From positions 8,928,001 to 8,992,000 of the forward strand of contig CAJFCV020000004.1 in the NCBI GenBank assembly GCA_904066235.2: DNA of 64,000 nucleotides, given 5' to 3'. This DNA is from Bursaphelenchus xylophilus. Taxonomy: Eukaryota > Nematoda > Chromadorea > Rhabditida > Aphelenchoididae. Within the stretch, counting starts at the first letter, position 1; every line of letters starts with the position of its first letter. The notes beneath the pieces were generated by a model, which was not told the origin of the DNA, did not search any database, and saw only the letters and a program-made list of their open reading frames with translations. Below are positions 12,401-22,700 of this stretch, piece after piece. The translations under genes and the position numbers were made by a program.

Positions 12401-15400
12401 ATGCACCCGTCGCTTTCCCCCAGGCAATGAGATCTATCGCAAGGACAATTTGTCGATATTCGAAGTGGATGGGAACACGGCGAGAGTGTATTGTCGGAAT
12501 CTTTGTCTTCTGGCCAAGTGTTTTATGGAGCACAAAACGCTTTATTACGACGTGGAACCGTTTCTGTTCTACGTCTGCATGCTCCGAGATGAATATGGCT
12601 TGCATTTTGCCGGTTATTTTTCGAAGGAAAAGTTCAGCCATCAGAAGTTCAACTTGGCTTGCATTGTTACACAACCCGCATATCAAAATGCTGGAATTGG
12701 AAGGTTCCTCATTGATTTTAGTAAGTTATTTTGAATTTATTTTTGGATTTTAGGATGGGTCAAGTTATTGGATTACAATCTGCAGAAGTAGCCTGGTTTT
12801 AGACATCCCTTTCAAGAAAGTTATATTACACTAGAGATTAATTTCAAAATTCTTCAGGTTATCTCCTCTCCCGTCAAGAAAGCATGCTCGGAACACCAGA
12901 ACGACCTCTGTCAGAGCTCGGCAGGATAGCCTATGAGAGTTATTGGCGCACAGCGATATTCGAATTCCTCTACAAGCGCAAAAAAAGAGGCCCGGTGGAG
13001 ACTTTGTCGTTGATGGAGATCTCGCGAGGCACTGGAATCTCGAATCATGATGTCGTGGACACCCTAAAAGCCCAAGGGTTCATTGGACAAAATGATGGGG
13101 AAATTGTCTGGCTCTTCGATTTCGATCGGATTGAGGAACACTGGATCAAAGCCGAGAAGGATCCGAAAAGAATATGGCTGGATGAATCGAGGTTGAGGTG
13201 GACGCCGAGGGTATACACACCAACTATCGATCTGACTACGCCAACTCGAATCGCCCAACTCGAAAATGTAAGTGAGGGGGCATGGATAATATGATATACA
13301 TAATATCGCTGGTCTAAAAAGGGAGTGGAGAATAGATACGAGATCATGAAGAAAGGTGAACCAAGAGCTTACAGAGGGCTTGAGCTCAAAAATAAAATAA
13401 ATTTTTCTGTGACAATGATACAGTAGCGGAACTGATCCAGTGGCAAAAAACGTACCATTTTGCATCATGGAGGTATCAAAAACGCGGCAAAATACTTCCC
13501 TCTCCAAGTGAAAAGACTCCGATTTAAGTTTGTGAGGGATGCGCCCTTTAAAACGGAGTTTTTTCGCTTGGAGAGGGAGGTATTTTGCCGCTTTTTTGAT
13601 CCTTCCCGGATGAAAATGATACGTTTTTTGTCACTGGATCAGGTCCGCTACTGTATCATTGTCAAAAAAGTTTTATTTTATTTTTGAGCTCAAGCCTTCT
13701 GTAAGCTCTTGGCCCACCTTTCTTCGTGATCATTGTAATACTAACTTTGCTAATCACATAATTCTTTAGACCCCACAACAAGCCGAGAACTCGCCGAAAA
13801 AGAATCGTCGCGTCCTCAACCCGAAAAACGATCAACGCGGCCGAGCCGCCCGCAACTCCGTCCCCACGGACCAGGAGGACCAGAATCACGCCGCCGGCGA
13901 AGAGACGTCGCCCCCACGCCCGCGCAAGAACCGAAAAAACTCGAAGGCGGCGGTGCTCGCGCCCAAGAACCAGCTGCTGCAGCTCTCCGACGAGGACGTC
14001 GACCCACCGCCGATGAGCCGCCGGTCCTCTTTCGTCGGCCAAAAACCCCGACCAGATTTAAACGGTAAGAGGTTGGAGCTTGTATTTGAATACTTTTTTG
14101 TCGTTTTTGAGTCTAAAATACGACTATATGTCTACTACAAGGTCTTTTTTCCTCGTCTAACCGTCTTTTCAGTCACAATATCCCCGCACAAGTACTATAC
14201 AAGGAAAAATGCTCGGTTTCATCCGTATAAATAATATATAAAGTATTTAATCCCTCACTTTTATCTTTTATCTGACCTCATTTTTGTCCGTTAATAAAAT
14301 ATTTTCATCGAGTCAAGTCTTCATTGTCTTGTATTCAAGTCTGCAATGGGTTTGAAGTCTCATACCCAGAGAAACTTTGGACATTTTGGCAACTTTTGTA
14401 ATACAAAAGGAGCAACTTTGGATAAGAACCCTTCGTTTGTCGACAAATTTGGGTATAACCCTCCCATTTTCTAGGCAACCGCCGGCCACGCCCCTCGACC
14501 AGCACGGAAAGAAGCAGCGACGACGATGACTTTGAGCCGCGACGCCAATTGCGCGTCGCCGGCCGTCGCACGAGCGCCGCCGCGAAAAAGGAACCCAAAA
14601 GGAAACGGAAACGCCACCAAAAGACGGCTCCGCATTCGGACGACGAGGCCGCGTCCAGCAACTCGGATTGGTCTCGGACCGAGTCCATGGCCTCGTCGGT
14701 GTCGAAGCCGGGACGCGGAAAGTCGTTTTCGAAGGGGATGAAAAACGAGAGCAAGTTGGTCGAAAATGAGAACGAAACCATTCATGGACTGTCCAGTGAT
14801 GAAGGTGGGATTCGAAAAAAAAACTCGGAGACGAAGTGTACAGTGGCGGACCTGATCCAGTGGCAAAAAGCGTAGCGTCTTGCATCCGGGAAGTATCAAA
14901 AATGTGGCAAAATGCCTCCCCTCCAAGTGAAAACACTCCCATTTCAAAAGCGCGCCTACTCTTTGTGAGGCGCCCCTCAAAACGTTTCACTTTTAGAGGG
15001 AGGCATTTTGCCACATTTTTTGATACTTTCCGGATGCAAAATGATGCGTTTTTTTGCCACTGGATCACTGTAGCATAACGATAAAATTGCTTATAATTTT
15101 CAATTACGAATCATGTCTTACATTCCAAACTTTTCAGAAGACATCTTGATTCCCCCACCTCGCCGTCCCTCAGCCTCAGGGAAGAAGGGCAAACCAGCAG
15201 CCGGAAAAAAAGGCGGTAAAGGCAAAAAATCGAAGAAAGCTGGCTCTGACTCCGACGAAGGCGACAAAACCTATGTTGTCGGTGGGCGGGGAAACAAAAA
15301 GGTTGGCCGAAAACCGGGACGACCTGCTCCGGCAAAGGTGGAGAGGACCAAGAAAGGGATTGGTAAACGAATCGATGACGTCACTTTTAAGCCGAGTGCT

Positions 15401-17817
15401 ACAGCGCCCACCTCCGAAGCGTCCTCGAGAACAACATCACCGCGTCCTTCGACTTCCACCAACATTCACCATCGTTTGCTGGTGAACGAAAGCGACGACG
15501 ACGATGAGGCGAACCATTCGGACATGTCGGCGTCGCCAGGGCCGTTGTCCAGCCGGACCACCCGCATTTCATTGGTGGCGGAGACAATGAACATGGGCGG
15601 AGAACCGGACACGGTGAATATGGGAGGAGAGCCGGACGATGAGGATGAAAATAATCAACAGTTCGCGGCCACACCAAAAGCGCCAAAGCCTCACATGATC
15701 GAAGACGAATATTCGAATCACGTGGAACATAACGACGATGAAGCCCCTCCCATGCTGGCCTCAGCTTCACATCACGTCGAAAGCGTACCAATAAATCATA
15801 ATATATCCGCGGAAAGCCATGGATCAAGAGATTTGGAGACCTTGACTAGCAATAATTACCATCACGAGCCGAACGTCCCCTCAACCTATCCACAGCCCTG
15901 GATTCAACATAAAAATGTGAACGGGTACAATCACAAGACCGATTTTCTTCCACACAAGTCCAGCGTACCCGATTACAATATCCATAAGAACGAATTCGCA
16001 CATAGGAAATCGACTGTCGGTGATTTTACCCAACTTCACTCGTATGACAGCACGTATCATCAAACCCTATCGCAACCCGAGATCTACCAGGAACAACACA
16101 TGGTGAGCACTCTAAAGCCACAACTCGACTGTCCCGCAAGCTCTCATACGAAAATGCCGGGAATTGCGTCGATGGATCCGGCGTCGGCACCACCAGAGCT
16201 GGATGAAAACGAAATGCCAATCCTCAAGGCTGAAGACAACAGTGACATGCCGGTCTTGGATGAGGCAGAAGATGACGATGCACCACCTCCACTGTCACCG
16301 AAATTTGTAAGTAGCCGAACCAGTAGGGTCGTTGGCACTTTGCCCTGAAGATTTTACTAGCTGTGCCTCATTTCCAGTCGCTATCTTCCGAAAATATGAA
16401 TAAATACTCTTTCCGTTGCAGGGTGCTCAAGCCAACGACGCGGTAGACTCTGGTCCGCCTGTCTTGGATAACAGTTCACAGCCGCCTCGCCGTTCCTCGG
16501 GCCCTCCAAAAATCGCCGAACCAAAGGTGACCAACGCAATGGAGAAGCTAGCCATCGATTGCACTCCAAGCACATCGATGCCGCAGCCGCTGAACAAAAC
16601 AACCCCAGAGTTACACTTCCATGGCGGAAGTGGTGACTATCCAAAGTTGCGACAGAACAGTGTTCACCATCAAAGTCCGATCTTGCCACCGAATTCGAAT
16701 TCACCGGCCAATTACAAGTAAGATTTGAGAGAATATCTTACGAATTCCTTCGCACGTCAATCCAAAATAGAAGAAAAAATTTCTCGCCCCTTTTTGGTGA
16801 TTCGTTCAAAACGAAATGTCACTATCCGATAAAACGCATTTTCTTATCTTTCTTCTTCCTTTTCGAGAAAAAGCAAGTATTTCGGGCGGGAAAACGTGCC
16901 GATAATTTCGAAACGGTTCAAGAAATGCGCTGGTTACATGTCTGTAACCAGTGCTAACGTGCTTCGTTACATGTCTGTTTTCCAAGATCTACTAACTGAT
17001 CCCTATTTTCAGGCCCAACTCTTTGCCACAGCCTTCACAAATCTTCTCTCCGCCCGCCCAAATCCATACGCCCAATTCTCATCAGCCGCTTTCGCAAACT
17101 TCGACAAGCACCAACTCAGAGAGTGTGGTAAATCAACCAGAAATGTTGTCGCCGCCCAATCTGTCGAAGCCAACCGAGCCCATAGTCAACTTCACTCTTC
17201 CTCCAGCAGCTCCACCCACATACTCTCCGCCAAAAAGCAAGGAGAAGAAAACCTCCGTGGCCGCAACGATCTCTTCCCATCAGACGAATCAGGCGAGAAG
17301 ACGAAACACAACCGACGGATCAACACACAAACCAATGACAAGACCCTCGACGACGGTGGAGCCGGCATTGCCAGCTCAACCAGCAATGAACACCTCGACC
17401 ATTGGCGGATTTCCATTTATGAATCCGTATTTGGGAGCGAACGGAATCAGCACAACGATGGCTGGCGGTTTCCCCATCAATTACGGGAATCAAATGCCCG
17501 CCACGAATCGATACGACTACAACTCGACCATGTTGAACACTCCAAATTATTTCTGGAATATGAACTATCCCCTGAACAACGCAACGCCCGCAAATCCCAT
17601 GCCAAATCCGGCGAAATCTATGCCCGCTTCAGCGTTCCCAATTCTGAATCCGGCAATGCCAAACCCAATGGACACAACAGGAATGCAGTATTATAACGGG
17701 CTTCAACCCAACACTGCAACGCCTCAAATGCCACCCACCAATGGAGCCTCGAATTTCGCAAACTTCGCCAACGCTGCTCTCGCTCCCAATCCAAGCAACT
17801 CAGCTTATTATTACTAG
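3401..17817 (+). CDS. MYST-family histone acetyltransferase, KAT6 (MOZ/MORF) type
   Basis: Predicted nuclear lysine acetyltransferase of about 1828 residues that would acetylate histone H3 in a BRPF-type complex. Exons: 3401-3654, 4224-4515, 6642-7008, 7954-8097, 8140-8198, 10798-11044, 11247-11403, 11841-11985, 12096-12287, 12396-12720, 12858-13267, 13770-14064, 14475-14804, 15138-16306, 16422-16717, 17013-17817; all phases agree. Exons 1-2 resemble the N-terminal winged-helix region of KAT6. The MYST domain spans exons 9-11 (12096-13267): a C2HC finger (CEHC ... HKSKC), the acetyl-CoA loop [17 protein letters not shown], the catalytic Cys in NLACIV, the catalytic Glu in [10 protein letters not shown], and the autoacetylation-site Lys in FSKEK. 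The tail is basic/acidic, then Ser/Pro/Asn/Met-rich as in KAT6. Oddities: the finger is about three residues shorter between C and H than in human KAT6, and I see no PHD fingers. C. elegans lsy-12 is the likely counterpart. Confidence 0.9.
4617..5600. repeat. GCACNGTGC array in KAT6 intron 2
   Basis: Tandem array with a unit of about 60 bp carrying two motifs: a CCGACCGCACAGTGCGAG half and a TTTCGCACAGTGCAGATTTT half. There are more than 40 motif copies. Unit spacers are partly conserved within this array but unrelated to those of other arrays. Confidence 0.9.
5720..6578. mobile_element. Non-autonomous TIR element, TA target duplication
   Basis: Inverted arms of about 220 bp (5720-5945 and 6355-6578) begin CAGGGTGTCCAGAGAAATGT and end with its complement. 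TA lies directly outside both ends (5718-5719 and 6579-6580), as in Tc1/mariner-type insertions. No transposase is visible. The unique centre holds two GCACGGTGC/GCACCGTGC motifs and a GCGACA between them (about 6225-6280). It lies in KAT6 intron 2. Confidence 0.85.
7050..7890. repeat. GCACNGTGC array in KAT6 intron 3
   Basis: About 25 motif copies in tandem units of roughly 100 bp. Each unit has a TGCACAGTGCAAAGTTT block, a CTGCACAGTGCAGGTTCTC block, a CAGCGACAAAATGGTTCAAA block and a CGCACTGTGCGAATTTT block. The array happens to be open in all three forward frames for about 600 nt, which is a repeat artefact. The real splice donor is at 7009 and the acceptor at 7953. Confidence 0.9.
8340..9065. 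repeat. GCACNGTGC array in KAT6 intron 5
   Basis: About 30 copies. Roughly 100-bp units have three motifs each and a CCTAATGTCTTTGATTT spacer theme. The second half has a TTATCGGACGCCAGTTTTTC theme twice (about 8767 and 8966). Confidence 0.88.
9066..10797. other. Remainder of KAT6 intron 5
   Basis: No gene recognised. Scattered GCACNGTGC motifs at about 10313, 10472, 10504 and 10635. Otherwise AT-rich unique-looking sequence. The intron ends at a TTTTTTAG acceptor before exon 6 at 10798. Confidence 0.5.
13349..13738. repeat. Palindrome with a TIR element at its axis
   Basis: Arms 13349-13420 and 13654-13738 are inverted copies. Both carry GAAGAAAGGT, AAGAGCTTACAG and TTGAGCTCAAAAATAAAATA themes. 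The element at 13421-13653 sits exactly between them. Lies in the KAT6 intron between the exons ending 13267 and starting 13770. Confidence 0.8.
13421..13653. mobile_element. MITE family A, copy 1
   Basis: Ends CAGTAGCGGAACTGATCCAG and inverse, with TA on both sides. Whole element is near-palindromic with a CATTTTGCAT / TTCACTTGGAG interior. Eight copies of this roughly 205-255 bp family occur in the window. No coding capacity. Confidence 0.85.
14841..15070. mobile_element. MITE family A, copy 2
   Basis: Left end CAGTGGCGGACCTGATCCAG with TA before it. The right end lacks about 9 bp of the terminal repeat (GATCACTG then TA). Lies in a KAT6 intron. Confidence 0.8.
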
Positions 17818-18723
17818 AGAGCAATATGGTTGCGGATGATTCTTGAATGTCCGGGTGGTTAGATAGTCTTATTTAGCATAATTATGCTTGTTTCATTTAT
17901 TTCCGACCCTTTCCCCACGTTCTAAAGCCATCCGCAACCAATACTTTATATTGTACTAGGTATATCACAATTTGTTAGATTTTGCATAAATTATTGCCCC
18001 GCGACGAGCGCCACCCGCCCCCGCACACGTCGTACTCTCCCATAATAACCTTGTAACATATTCTAAGATACAATACTCGTGTAAATATGCATATATACCT
18101 TCTAATCCGATATTACACATAAGAAAACCCCAAATCCAATGCGTGTGGTCTTGTTAATTTGATCTTTTAATTTCATACATCATGTCTTAGTGCCTTTAAC
18201 GTTTTTTATAACGAATCCGGGAACTCAAAGAATGCGCTAAAACTTTATTATTATCTTAATTTATATTATTCATTGCCTTTGTTTTGTCTCACTTATGAAA
18301 GTTAATGGAAAAGCTTCTACCACAACTTAAAAAATCAACCAAATAATCATATTTCGGATGTAGATCGGTCTTGTAGATAGATTTGGACAGTATATTATAA
18401 ATTATAAAAGTATTCAAAGTTGGAATGAATGATAATTTTATTTGTTGGCATGTGTAATATCGAAAAATTTTAAAGTAGAAGAAAATCAAAAAGTAAACGA
18501 AAATTATAAACTCTCATCCTAAAATACGACAGAAATTAGGATACGAAAGTTTCGCTCTTTTCGGAACACTTCTCTGGCATTCTGTTGCAACCCTTTGTTT
18601 TCGTGGTGGGGCTAAAATAAATTATTTCTACAGAAAATTTTCGCCGTTATTTCGTGTTTCGGAACTTCACCTTGGTCAAAGTTGTTGTTTTAGACAGTGC
18701 AAGCACACAGAATAGTGCCAAGA
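17818..18723. other. KAT6 3' UTR and intergenic spacer
   Basis: Contains no recognisable gene or motif array. The downstream cyclophilin start is preceded by a GTTGTTTTAG acceptor-like site at about 18694 that may receive a spliced leader. Confidence 0.4.
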
Positions 18724-19556
18724 ATGAGTATTAACGATGTCCATGCTTATCCGTTTGTTAGAGTCCAATCCAGGTGGGTTTTTGATGCATTTTGTTCAAG
18801 TTATTCTCTAAAACAAGCTTGAAGTAGGCAAAAAAATCGTCTGCTATGATTCTAAAGCCGTTTGCGACCTTCTGAATCTTGTTTTGATGGGATTATTAGA
18901 GATTTCCAATATTAGATTCCCATAAGTTATGAATAATATAATTTCTTTCAGTATGGGCACATTTGTGATCGAATTGTACTGGGAACATGCTCCAAAGACC
19001 TGTCAGAACTTTGCCGAGCTGGCGAGGAGAGGATACTACAACAACACAATCTTCCACAGAATCATTAGTGAATTTATGATACAAGGTGGAGATCCAACTG
19101 GGACTGGTAAGTTTTTTGATGTTTTTTGTTCAATATTTAGATGTTGAGGAAGAAAAAGATCTGCATTTGCTGTCCAAGATGATTTTGCTGTCTAAAACGA
19201 ATTAAGAACGCGACATAATTTCGTTTATCCCTTATCTCATCCGTAAAATTCCAGGGCGAGGAGGAACATCAATTTATGGCGCCAGATTTGAAGACGAAAT
19301 TGACGATAGACTGAAACACACCGGAGCAGGCGTTGTTTCGATGGCAAATTCAGGCCCAAACACTAACGGATCTCAATTTTTTATCACTTTGGCTCCGACT
19401 CAACATCTGGATGGTCGACATACAATTTTTGGTCGAATAACCTCTGGAATGAAGGTTATTCAGAAGATGGGCAATGTAGACACCGATTCCAATGACAGAC
19501 CGCTCCAAGAGATTCGCATTATCAAAGCTACACCTACTGAAGAGGCATTTGCTTGA
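18724..19556 (+). CDS. Peptidyl-prolyl cis-trans isomerase, PPIL1-type cyclophilin
   Basis: Predicted 168-residue single-domain cyclophilin. Exons 18724-18773, 18952-19106 and 19255-19556, phases consistent. It would isomerise X-Pro bonds; PPIL1 proteins act in the activated spliceosome. The motifs [39 protein letters not shown] and [11 protein letters not shown] give the fold and the active-site Arg, Phe and Gln. The position usually Trp in cyclosporin-binding cyclophilins is His here (PTQHLDG), so drug affinity is probably low. Length and lack of extensions match PPIL1 rather than larger cyclophilins. The 3' end is convergent with the urocanate hydratase gene, 168 bp away. Confidence 0.93.
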
Positions 19557-19724
19557 TCTACGTGGTCATGGGTAATTTAATCTCACATTTGATGTCTGAT
19601 AACTTTATTGCTTGTTGTAACTTATAATTTCTGACGTTTCAAGGGATAAACTGTTATCATATAATTTATTTGATTGAAGTTTTTATTAAAAATTCGAAAT
19701 TAGCTTGAAGTTGCTATTTGATAT

Positions 19725-22700
19725 CTAAAATAAGGTGTTGAGAAGCGATTCGTCCACAATTTGTGGGACTGTGACCTTCAGGCCGGGCACAAGGCTCATA
19801 GTCTTGATGATGGTATCCCTTCCGTTCTGATTTCCCGACCAGGAGCGGCGAGCCACGCCGTTCGCCACATCCCAGGTCAGCATTAATTTCGCGCGTTTAT
19901 CAGCGTCTTCGCTTCCGTCCAAAAGCAGGCCAAATCCCCCGTTGATGACGTCTCCCCATCCTACCCCACCCCCATTGTGAATTGAGACCCATGTGGCGCC
20001 GCGGAACGAGTCGCCGATCACGTTTTGGATGGCCATATCAGCTGTGTAGGCGGAGCCGTCGGTGATGTTGGAGGTCTCGCGGAACGGAGAGTCTGTGCCA
20101 CTGACATCGTGATGGTCTCTGGAGAGGACTACGGGGCCCTGGAATTTATTTTATTATAGTTGGGAGAGATTTGGAGCCTCTAAATTTCGGTTTTACCTTA
20201 TTTTAGGCTAAAATAAGGTGAAAATTCGATTTTTTGATTGTTTTTTAAACTTTTTTGATTTAAATTGGTTCGAAAAATTTAATTTCTAGCTGTAAATTTA
20301 ATTTAAAATTAATAGAACATCGTTCTCTAGCGTATTTTACCAAAATTTTTGCGTCAAACACCTACTACAATATAAAAAAATCTCTTTACCTTCAGTTTCC
20401 CCTCCTTTACTGCCTTATTAAAAGCCAGCGCGATCTCAATTCGCCCCAACTGGTCCGAATACAGTATTCTGGCTTGACTTCCGACCACCATTTTATGTTC
20501 CCCTGCACCTTGAATCCATCGGCGATTGTCGATGTATTGCTGTTTTGTTTGGGGAGAAACTGAAATTTTGAAGAATTATGAATTGGCTGGAGGATATATA
20601 GGGCTTACCATTTGTGTCTGCGGCGAGTTTGTCGATGACTTCACAGGCAATTTTATCGGTTAACGCGAGGTCTTCGGGCAGGCCGGAGGTGCAAACCCAA
20701 CGGAAGGGACCAAATCCAAGGGAAAAAATGTCGCTGAAAAAATTTAAAAATTGAAATCCGTTTGTTAACGACTCTTTGATTTTGATGAAATTTGATACAA
20801 ATTTGGAGTACCACTTTCTAAGACATGTGCGACATTTTTAATTTGTGCTTTGCAAAAACCATCGAGATTTTTAGACCGAAATTGGAAAAATTCGCAACTT
20901 TTTTTTTCGATTTTCTGGAATTTTGATCGTCTTTTTGGTGATGAATTGAAAGCTTCTGCAGAAAATTATTTTTTTCCAAGGGAAGTTCATGGAGTTTTGA
21001 CCGGAAAGCACTTTTTTCTCTGACCAACCCTCCTAGATTTACATGCTCTCTCGCAAATCGTTGAATATCTCAGCTGTCCCTTCAAAGGGTGAGCTGTAAT
21101 TGATATCAGTCTGTCGGGAAAATAACGGCGGATTGTCGCAGCAAAATGTCTCGCCTCGCCGCTATCGCGCACCAAATCCCAAGCCACGGCTTGCAGTCGC
21201 AAAGCGATAATGGGCGATTCCGATGCGCGACGCTCCGCCGTTATTTTCCCGACAGACTGATATTCTGAGGGCCAGCTGAGATATTCAACGATTTCCGAGA
21301 GAGCACGTAAATCTAGGAGGGTCGGTCAGAGAAAAAAGTGCTTTCCGGTCATAACTCTACGAACTTCCCTTGGAAAAACCTAATTTTCTGAAGAAGCTTT
21401 CAATTCATCAACATGAAGACGCTCAAAATTCCAGAAAATCAAAAAAAGTTTCGAATTTTTCCAATTTCGGCCTAAAAATCTCGGTGGTTTTTGCAAAGTA
21501 CGAATAAAAAATGTCGCACATGTCGTAGAAAGTAGAGTGACGGACCTGATCCAGTGGCAAAAAACGTATAATTTTGCATCCGGGAAGCATCAAAAATGTG
21601 GCAAAGTGCTTCCCTTTCCAAGTGAAAAAACTTCGTTTTGAAGGGCTCGCCTTTTCTTTTACAAAAAGCGCTTTTGAAATCGGAGTTTTTTTTTTACTTG
21701 GAGATTGAGGTATTTTGCCTTCCCGGATGCAAAAAGGTACGTTTTTTGCCACTGGATCAGGTCCGCCACTGTGGTAATCCAATTTTGTGTCAAATTTCAT
21801 TCAGATCTTACACCTACCCCATAATATCCTGCATGTACGATGGGAACTTGAAAGATTTGTCGTCCTTGGCGTTCTCCGCCAAAATCTTTGCGCCGGCGCG
21901 ATGACACTCCACCAAAAATGCGTTCCCATAATCCCAAAAGTACATTCCACGCTGCGCCAACTTTTCGATCGCCGCGATTTGCCGCAACAAACTTTTCTGG
22001 ACCAATTGTTTGAACTTGTCCGGCTCCGAAGCCATCAAAGCGTTGGCTTCGGCGAACGAAATCCCCACCGGATAATAGCCGCCGTTGAAGGGGTTGTGGC
22101 AGGAGGTCTGGTCGGAGCCCAGCTCCACGAGTTGCTCCTCTTCTTGGGCCAGGCGTTCCCAGAGATCCACCACGTTTCCGTGGTACCCGATGCTCACCGG
22201 CTTTTTGAGCTCGCGATATTCGCGAATCCAGAACAGGATTTGGTTCAGATCCGAGCTGTGCACATCCAACCAACCTTGTTTGTGCCGTTTCAGCAGGGCT
22301 TCTTCACTTATCTGCAAAAAATTTGGGGGTTTTTGGATAAATTACCTTATTTTATGACTAAAATCTTGGAAAAATTACCAAAATTTGTTATTTTTGATGG
22401 GAATCATGTATGAAATAGAGTGTTATGAGCAGAAAGAGGTGTGCAAGTCTAGGCTAGAAAATTTGCGACATCAAATTACCTTATTTTAAGTTCAGAAATT
22501 CGAAAAATTACCAAAAATAGTAGAGTTATCAAGGTTAACCAAAAAAAATTTCAAAAAGTGATAAATTCGTGATTTTTTGCACCTAAAATACGGTAAATAG
22601 ATATTCAAAACTCTCTAATAGTTAATGTCATGCCATTTAGAAACGAAAAGGACCTTTCTGCATTTCGAAAGATTAATAATTTCACTACAGTGGCGGACCT

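Noticed and set aside
14205..14310. AATAAA in a KAT6 intron as an alternative 3' end
   Set aside because: A single AATAAA in AT-rich sequence is weak; the next exon splices in frame and continues the same composition. Kept only as a possibility.
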